The position numbers were made by a program, and so were the translations under genes. DNA of 64,000 bases from contig CAVSMU010000014.1 in assembly GCA_963729075.1 (NCBI GenBank), forward strand, positions 181,655 through 245,654. Reading direction: 5' to 3'. Shown piece by piece: positions 60,436 to 64,000 of the stretch. Source of the stretch: WHSW01 sp963729075 (GTDB lineage Bacteria; Actinomycetota; Thermoleophilia; Solirubrobacterales; 70-9). Position 1 is the stretch's first letter, and the number at the start of each line of letters is the position of its first letter. The notes under the pieces are model-generated. The model did no database searches. It was not told the origin of the DNA and saw only the letters and a list, made by a program, of their open reading frames with translations.

Positions 60436-61182
60436 GTGCCCACGGCCTCGCTCGTCGACGAAACGGAGAGCGCGCTGCGCGAGCGCCTGGCGCCCGGTCG
60501 CGCTCGCCCCGGCGATCGGCTGCCGCCGGAGAAGGAACTGGCGGATGCCCTGGGTGTCTCGCGCGGGACGCTGCGGCTGGCGCTCGAACGGCTCGAGGCG
60601 AACGGCGAGATCATCCGGCGCCAGGGCAGCGGCACCTTCGTCGGCCGGGTGGCCCTCGGCGCGGCGTTCAGCGAGGGCCTCGAGGTGCTCGAGTCGTACG
60701 CGTCGCTGGCCCGCCGCCAGGGCAAGCAGCTCACGGTCCGCAATCTGCAAATCGAGCAGGCGCGCACGCCGGGATACGTCGCCGAGGCGCTGAGCGTGCG
60801 CCGCGGCGTGCGGGCGCCGCTGATTCAGCGCACGCTGCTCGCCGACGGGACGGTCGCCGCCCACATGCGCGACATCATCCATCCCGACATCGAGCTGCCG
60901 CCTGCCGACGAGCTGCGAGCTGCGATCGCCGCCGGGAAGATGGTGCTCGACGTCCTCATCGAGCACGGCGTCCCGATCGCGTTCGCGCGCACGCAGGTGC
61001 GGCCGCGGCTGGTCGAGCCCGACGGGCGGCTGGGCGAGGCACTCGGCGCCACCCGGGTCACCGCGGCACTCGAGCTGATCGAGGTCCTGCACCTGGCCGA
61101 GGGCCAGGCCGTGCAGTACTCGACGGAGGTGTTCGCGCCCGGCTCGGTCGACCTGCACGTGATCCGCGGGCTCGCCGGGTGA
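60436..61182 (+). CDS. GntR-family regulator with UTRA effector domain (HutC type)
   Basis: A 248-residue regulator. The winged HTH spans about residues 8-70 (RPGDRLPPEKELADALGVSRGTLRLALERLEANGEIIRRQGSGTFV, given here as split motifs: RLPPEKELADALGVSRG and RRQGSGTFVG). The UTRA ligand domain covers about 95-240, with GKQLTVRNLQIEQARTP and AVQYSTEVFAPGS. HutC-type proteins respond to small metabolites of amine or amino-acid catabolism. Start GTG 60436. It could repress the neighbouring flavin reductase and perhaps the TGTACC regulon, but that assignment is not supported by its own promoter. Confidence 0.88.
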   Translation: MPTASLVDETESALRERLAPGRARPGDRLPPEKELADALGVSRGTLRLALERLEANGEIIRRQGSGTFVGRVALGAAFSEGLEVLESYASLARRQGKQLTVRNLQIEQARTPGYVAEALSVRRGVRAPLIQRTLLADGTVAAHMRDIIHPDIELPPADELRAAIAAGKMVLDVLIEHGVPIAFARTQVRPRLVEPDGRLGEALGATRVTAALELIEVLHLAEGQAVQYSTEVFAPGSVDLHVIRGLAG

Positions 61183-61213
61183 CATCGTTCGGTTGCCCGG
61201 GACCGGGTGCCGG

Positions 61214-61606
61214 TCATTCGCGGACGTCGGCCGCCTCGAGCGCCTCGGCGCGGTCGCTGAACTCGTCGACCCGGACGATCCTGCCGTCGCGGAGCGTGTA
61301 GACCTCGTGGAAGCGGGCCTCGACCTCGATCCCGCTCCCCCGCCCGCGGGCCCGGAAGTGGGCGCTCACGACCACCCGGTCCCCGGCGTCGATGAACTCC
61401 TCGGCCGTCGCCTCGGACTCCGCCCAGGCGCTCGTCCAGCGCTCGAAGTTGGCGCGGACCGCGTCACGCCCGTGCGAGGTGCCGGCCTCGACGGAGGTCA
61501 GGACGACATCGGGATCGAAGTCCGCCGGCGCCTCGGCGGGATCGCCGCGCCCCTGCACCTTGAACGCGAACGCGCGGCGCACGATCTCGACGTTTTCCTC
61601 GGACAT
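61214..61606 (-). CDS. SnoaL-like/NTF2-fold protein
   Basis: A 130-residue protein of the SnoaL-like polyketide-cyclase fold: MSEENVEIVRRAFAF, the DPDVVLTSVEAG strand, DAGDRVVVSAHFRARGRGSG and VYTLRDGRIVRVDEFSDR are typical. Many such proteins have unknown function. It is convergent with the GntR gene and divergent from the methyltransferase. 61607-61719 holds only a promoter region. Confidence 0.82.
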   Translation of the reverse strand: MSEENVEIVRRAFAFKVQGRGDPAEAPADFDPDVVLTSVEAGTSHGRDAVRANFERWTSAWAESEATAEEFIDAGDRVVVSAHFRARGRGSGIEVEARFHEVYTLRDGRIVRVDEFSDRAEALEAADVRE

Positions 61607-61719
61607 CCGCCGCAGTATCCCGCGATGGGCCGGGATTCCGCTGAGTCAGGCCGACGGGGAGCACCCGCGGTCGAGGCACTAGCCTGCGGACGACCACGAG
61701 GAGGCGAGAGGAGACGGTC

Positions 61720-62337
61720 ATGGGAATCTACGGCGAGCACATCCTTCCCCGGATCGTCAACGCCGCGTGCGGGATGAAGAACGCGGAGCCGTTGCGGCGC
61801 CGGGTCTGTGCGGGGCTCGAGGGCGAGGTCGTCGAGATCGGCTTCGGCTCGGGGCTCAACGTCCCGTTCTATCCGGATCGCGTCGACCGGGTCGCCGCGG
61901 TCGAGCCGGCCGACGTCGGCTGGAAGCTCGCAGGCAAGCGCCTGCGCGCCAGCAGCGTTCCGGTCCAGCGCGCCGGCTTGGACGGCCAGTCCCTGCCGTT
62001 CGAGGACGACAGCTACGACACGGCGCTGTCGACGTGGACGCTCTGCACCATTCCGGACGTCGCCACCGCCCTGCGCGAGGTGCGGCGCGTGCTCAAGCCC
62101 GGGGGCACCCTGCACTTCGTCGAGCACGGCCTCGCCCCCGACGCGAGCGTGCGCCGGTGGCAACGTCGTCTCGAGCCGGTGCAGAAGCGGGTCTTCGGCG
62201 GCTGCCACCTGACCCGGCGGATCGTGCCGCTGCTCGAAGACGCCGGATTCGAGATCACCGACGTCGACATCTTCTACGAGGACGGCGCCCCGAAGTTCGT
62301 CGGTGCCGACTCGCTCGGCACCGCCCGGTCCGCCTGA
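61720..62337 (+). CDS. Class I SAM-dependent methyltransferase (Methyltransf_11 type)
   Basis: A 205-residue Rossmann methyltransferase. SAM loop VVEIGFGSGLNVPFY (motif I, about residues 40-54), acidic end of strand 2 VAAVEPADVG, motif around LSTWTLCTIPD and post-motif VRRVLKPGGTLHFVEHG. The CLxxHLTRRI ending resembles phosphatidylethanolamine/menaquinone-type small methyltransferases. The substrate is unknown. A ribosome site (GAGGAGGCGAGAGGAG) precedes ATG 61720. Confidence 0.85.
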   Translation: MGIYGEHILPRIVNAACGMKNAEPLRRRVCAGLEGEVVEIGFGSGLNVPFYPDRVDRVAAVEPADVGWKLAGKRLRASSVPVQRAGLDGQSLPFEDDSYDTALSTWTLCTIPDVATALREVRRVLKPGGTLHFVEHGLAPDASVRRWQRRLEPVQKRVFGGCHLTRRIVPLLEDAGFEITDVDIFYEDGAPKFVGADSLGTARSA

Positions 62338-62436
62338 GCCGCGTCATCCAGGTGACCCGCTGGCTTTCGTTCCGCTCGCGGCCTTAGCGGGGGGATCCGA
62401 GCCTGTAGATGCCGTGCTCGCCAGGCTCATGAGACG

Positions 62437-62688
62437 TCACTCCGGGTCAGGCGTCTCGCTGACGAATACCTGCCGGACCGCCGACCCGTTGATGACGACG
62501 AACGCCACGTCGCCCGGGTCATCGCTCATTTCGACCGCCAAGGTCAGGACCCCGCCCTCCCGGAGGCACTTCACCAGGTCCTCGCGCAACATATGTCTGT
62601 CCGTGTCGGCGGAAAGGCGGTAGTTGACCCCCGTGAGTTGGCCGGTCACGGTGTCGACGTCAGGGTCGATGCGGAAGTACAGCGCCAC
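62437..62688 (-). CDS. Hypothetical small protein
   Basis: An 83-residue protein of unknown function: a mixed strand/helix product starting MALYFRIDPDVDTVTGQLTG, with LREDLVKCLREGGVLTLAVEM and AFVVINGSAVRQVFVSE. No domain recognised. It is isolated on the minus strand. The 284 bp to its right (62689-62972) contain no gene that I can support. Confidence 0.45.
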   Translation of the reverse strand: MALYFRIDPDVDTVTGQLTGVNYRLSADTDRHMLREDLVKCLREGGVLTLAVEMSDDPGDVAFVVINGSAVRQVFVSETPDPE

Positions 62689-62972
62689 CGGGCGAGCCTA
62701 CCGGCCCAGCCGAGCAAGGCCACGCCGCTCGGGTCGGGCGCCCTCGTGCCCGCTCAAGTGCCTTCACGTGCTCTCAGTTCGCCTGGGTTCTCTCGCAAGC
62801 AGATTCGACAGCCCATGGGTACCGCGGTGGGTGCGGGACAACGCCCGTTTTCTCGCTGCGAGCCCCCGTCAGGGTGCCGCGCCGCCGACCGTAACCGGGT
62901 TCCGCTCTCTACGCCGCCAGGCCGTCCAAGAGCGCTCTACTTGCGGAATAGAGTGCCCCATCCGGTGATTCG

Positions 62973-63818
62973 GTGACGCTCATCACGATCCTTCTGGTCG
63001 TGCTCGTCGTGGCGGCGGGCCTGTACTTCAACCGCCGGGTGTGGCGGCCGCGCCACGCCGCGGCTGGGATTCACGGCGATGGGCTCAAGATTTCGGAGAT
63101 CACCGCGCCGCTGGCGACCCTCGCCGTCCTGCTGCTCGTGTTCGTGCTCGTGCAGACCTACGGGTCCTGGGCAGCGGCCGGTCGCGCGGAAACCGATGAG
63201 GCGACCGCGACGCTGCTGCTCTTCCGCGAGATCGACCTCGTCGGCGACCCGCGCCTCCGCCACAAGCTCCAAAAGGAGGTCGTCTGCTACGCGACGAGCG
63301 TCATCCACGAGGACTGGTCGGCGATGGGCGAGCGTCGCATCAGCAACGTGCCCACGTACTGGGGAGCCCGCCTGCGCGAGGCGGGCGTTCGCCTCGTCCG
63401 CACGCCGGACGAGTCCACGGCGGGCAAGCAGATCATCGAACGCGACGGCGAGCGGGCCAGCGCTCGGCAGAACCGCCTCGGCGAAGCGCGCACGACGGTG
63501 CCCGATGCGCTGTGGTGGCTGATGCTCGTCGCCGTTCTCACGGTCCTCGCCGTGCTCAGCACCGCCTCCTCGAGCGCCGCCAGCCCCATTATCCAAGCCG
63601 GGATCGTCCTGGTGGCGGCCGCGGCTTTCACGTCCACGCTCCTGTTGATCAGCGACCTGGATCAGCCGTACGCCGGAGCGCTGCGGCGCGACCCCACCCA
63701 GACCGAGTTCGTACGCGATCAGATCGCCGCCGAGGTGCGAGGCCCGCTGCCGTGCGACAGCTCCGGCCTCCCGACCGACGCCCCCGGCTTCCGCCAAGCC
63801 ACCGCCCCCCTCGGCTAG
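62973..63818 (+). CDS. DUF4239-like membrane protein (bestrophin-like)
   Basis: A 281-residue protein. TM helices at about 3-20 (LITILLVVLVVAAGLYF), 45-65 (LATLAVLLLVFVLVQTYG), and two near residues 178-228 (ALWWLMLVAVLTVLAVL, IIQAGIVLVAAAAFTSTLLL). The central region is helical with RETDEATATLLLFREIDL-like features (given here as ADEATATLLLF by pattern: ETDEATATLLLF). The ISDLDQPYAG segment is typical of DUF4239, whose function is unknown. Start GTG 62973 follows a short promoter gap. Confidence 0.7.
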   Translation: MTLITILLVVLVVAAGLYFNRRVWRPRHAAAGIHGDGLKISEITAPLATLAVLLLVFVLVQTYGSWAAAGRAETDEATATLLLFREIDLVGDPRLRHKLQKEVVCYATSVIHEDWSAMGERRISNVPTYWGARLREAGVRLVRTPDESTAGKQIIERDGERASARQNRLGEARTTVPDALWWLMLVAVLTVLAVLSTASSSAASPIIQAGIVLVAAAAFTSTLLLISDLDQPYAGALRRDPTQTEFVRDQIAAEVRGPLPCDSSGLPTDAPGFRQATAPLG

Positions 63819-63896
63819 ACGCCGCCCCGAGAATGGCGCCCTCCCGCGAGCCGCTCCTGCTTCCTTATGCAAATCATGGATGCCTGCCCGCCGCTT

Positions 63897-64000
63897 CTAG
63901 CCTCCGTGGGCGTCCAGATACCGATCGAGCAGGGCGCGCGCCTGATCCTCGCTGCCGGGGAACAGATGGCCGTAGCGGTCGTGCGTGATCGAGACCGACG
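63897..64000 (-). CDS. Tyrosine-type site-specific recombinase (integrase), C-terminal end only
   Basis: The last 34 codons of a gene entering from the right. The protein ends TSVSITHDRYGHLFPGSEDQA-like (seen as SITHDRYGHLFPG then SEDQARALLDRYLDAHGG), in which the Tyr of DRYGHLF is the catalytic nucleophile of phage-type integrases. The rest lies outside the window. It suggests that an integrated element or its scar begins near here. 63819-63896 carries no gene. Confidence 0.75.
   Translation of the reverse strand, partial: SVSITHDRYGHLFPGSEDQARALLDRYLDAHGG

Overview
The window is a stretch of very GC-rich bacterial chromosome with tightly packed, often 1-13 bp overlapping genes and many GTG/TTG starts. 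The housekeeping set (mreB, maf, ndk, folC-valS, clpX-clpP-tig, ctaG, corA, lemA) and the clpX-clpP-tig order point to an actinobacterium. The mixture of proteins suggests the Thermoleophilia (Solirubrobacterales/Gaiellales type), but that placement is inference. Several genes have a TAGGCT-like -10 box only 7-9 nt before the start codon, which suggests leaderless transcripts.

Region 1 (1-20.6 kb) is core chromosome: cell shape (mreB), nucleotide hygiene (maf, ndk), folate and tRNA charging (folC, valS), protein quality control (clpX, clpP, trigger factor), a secreted amidase, an aldo/keto reductase, CtaG, CorA, an HD-type alarmone hydrolase, LemA, an autoregulated-looking HTH gene, an overlapping ECF sigma factor/ogt pair and small secreted proteins.

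Region 2 (20.6-34.7 kb) reads as an almost complete N-methylglutamate pathway for methylamine. Leftward operon: gmaS-mgsA-mgsB-mgsC-formate dehydrogenase. Divergent rightward operon: a four-subunit sarcosine-oxidase-type dehydrogenase (delta, alpha, gamma, beta), formate-THF ligase, a cyclodeaminase-family protein and an EamA exporter. Together they could convert methylamine to ammonium, methylene-THF, formate and CO2 with NADH. Only the methylene-THF dehydrogenase is missing from the window.

Region 3 (34.7-37.1 kb) holds a glyoxalase-fold protein, cyanase, a frameshifted ureohydrolase and two small proteins. Region 4 (37.1-45.9 kb) is a second, non-identical copy of the glutamylation module: gmaS2-mgsABC2-orf147-FAD oxidase-FAD oxidase-SDR. 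Here two single-chain FAD enzymes replace the four-subunit dehydrogenase. Region 5 (45.9-51.0 kb) is an ammonium-transporter operon with small membrane proteins and a class-I amidotransferase, divergent from a GAF/PucR-type regulator. Region 6 (51-61.2 kb) has a sensor fragment, a badly frameshifted cation/proton antiporter, an APC permease, a universal stress protein, an acyl-CoA-dehydrogenase-fold enzyme, a DUF1989-GcvT fusion, a flavin reductase and a GntR/UTRA regulator. The right end has a methyltransferase, a DUF4239 protein and the C-terminus of a tyrosine recombinase, which marks a possible mobile-element boundary.

The link between these catabolic modules is a 16-bp operator-like sequence (TGTACC-N4-TGTACA type) in four promoters: the sox operon, the gmaS2 operon, the permease and the acyl-CoA-dehydrogenase operon. 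I infer a single amine regulon spread over 35 kb. A caution: between 36.2 and 54.8 kb at least nine genes are broken by single-base indels that are trivially repairable, so local sequence error is likely and reading frames there should be checked against raw data.
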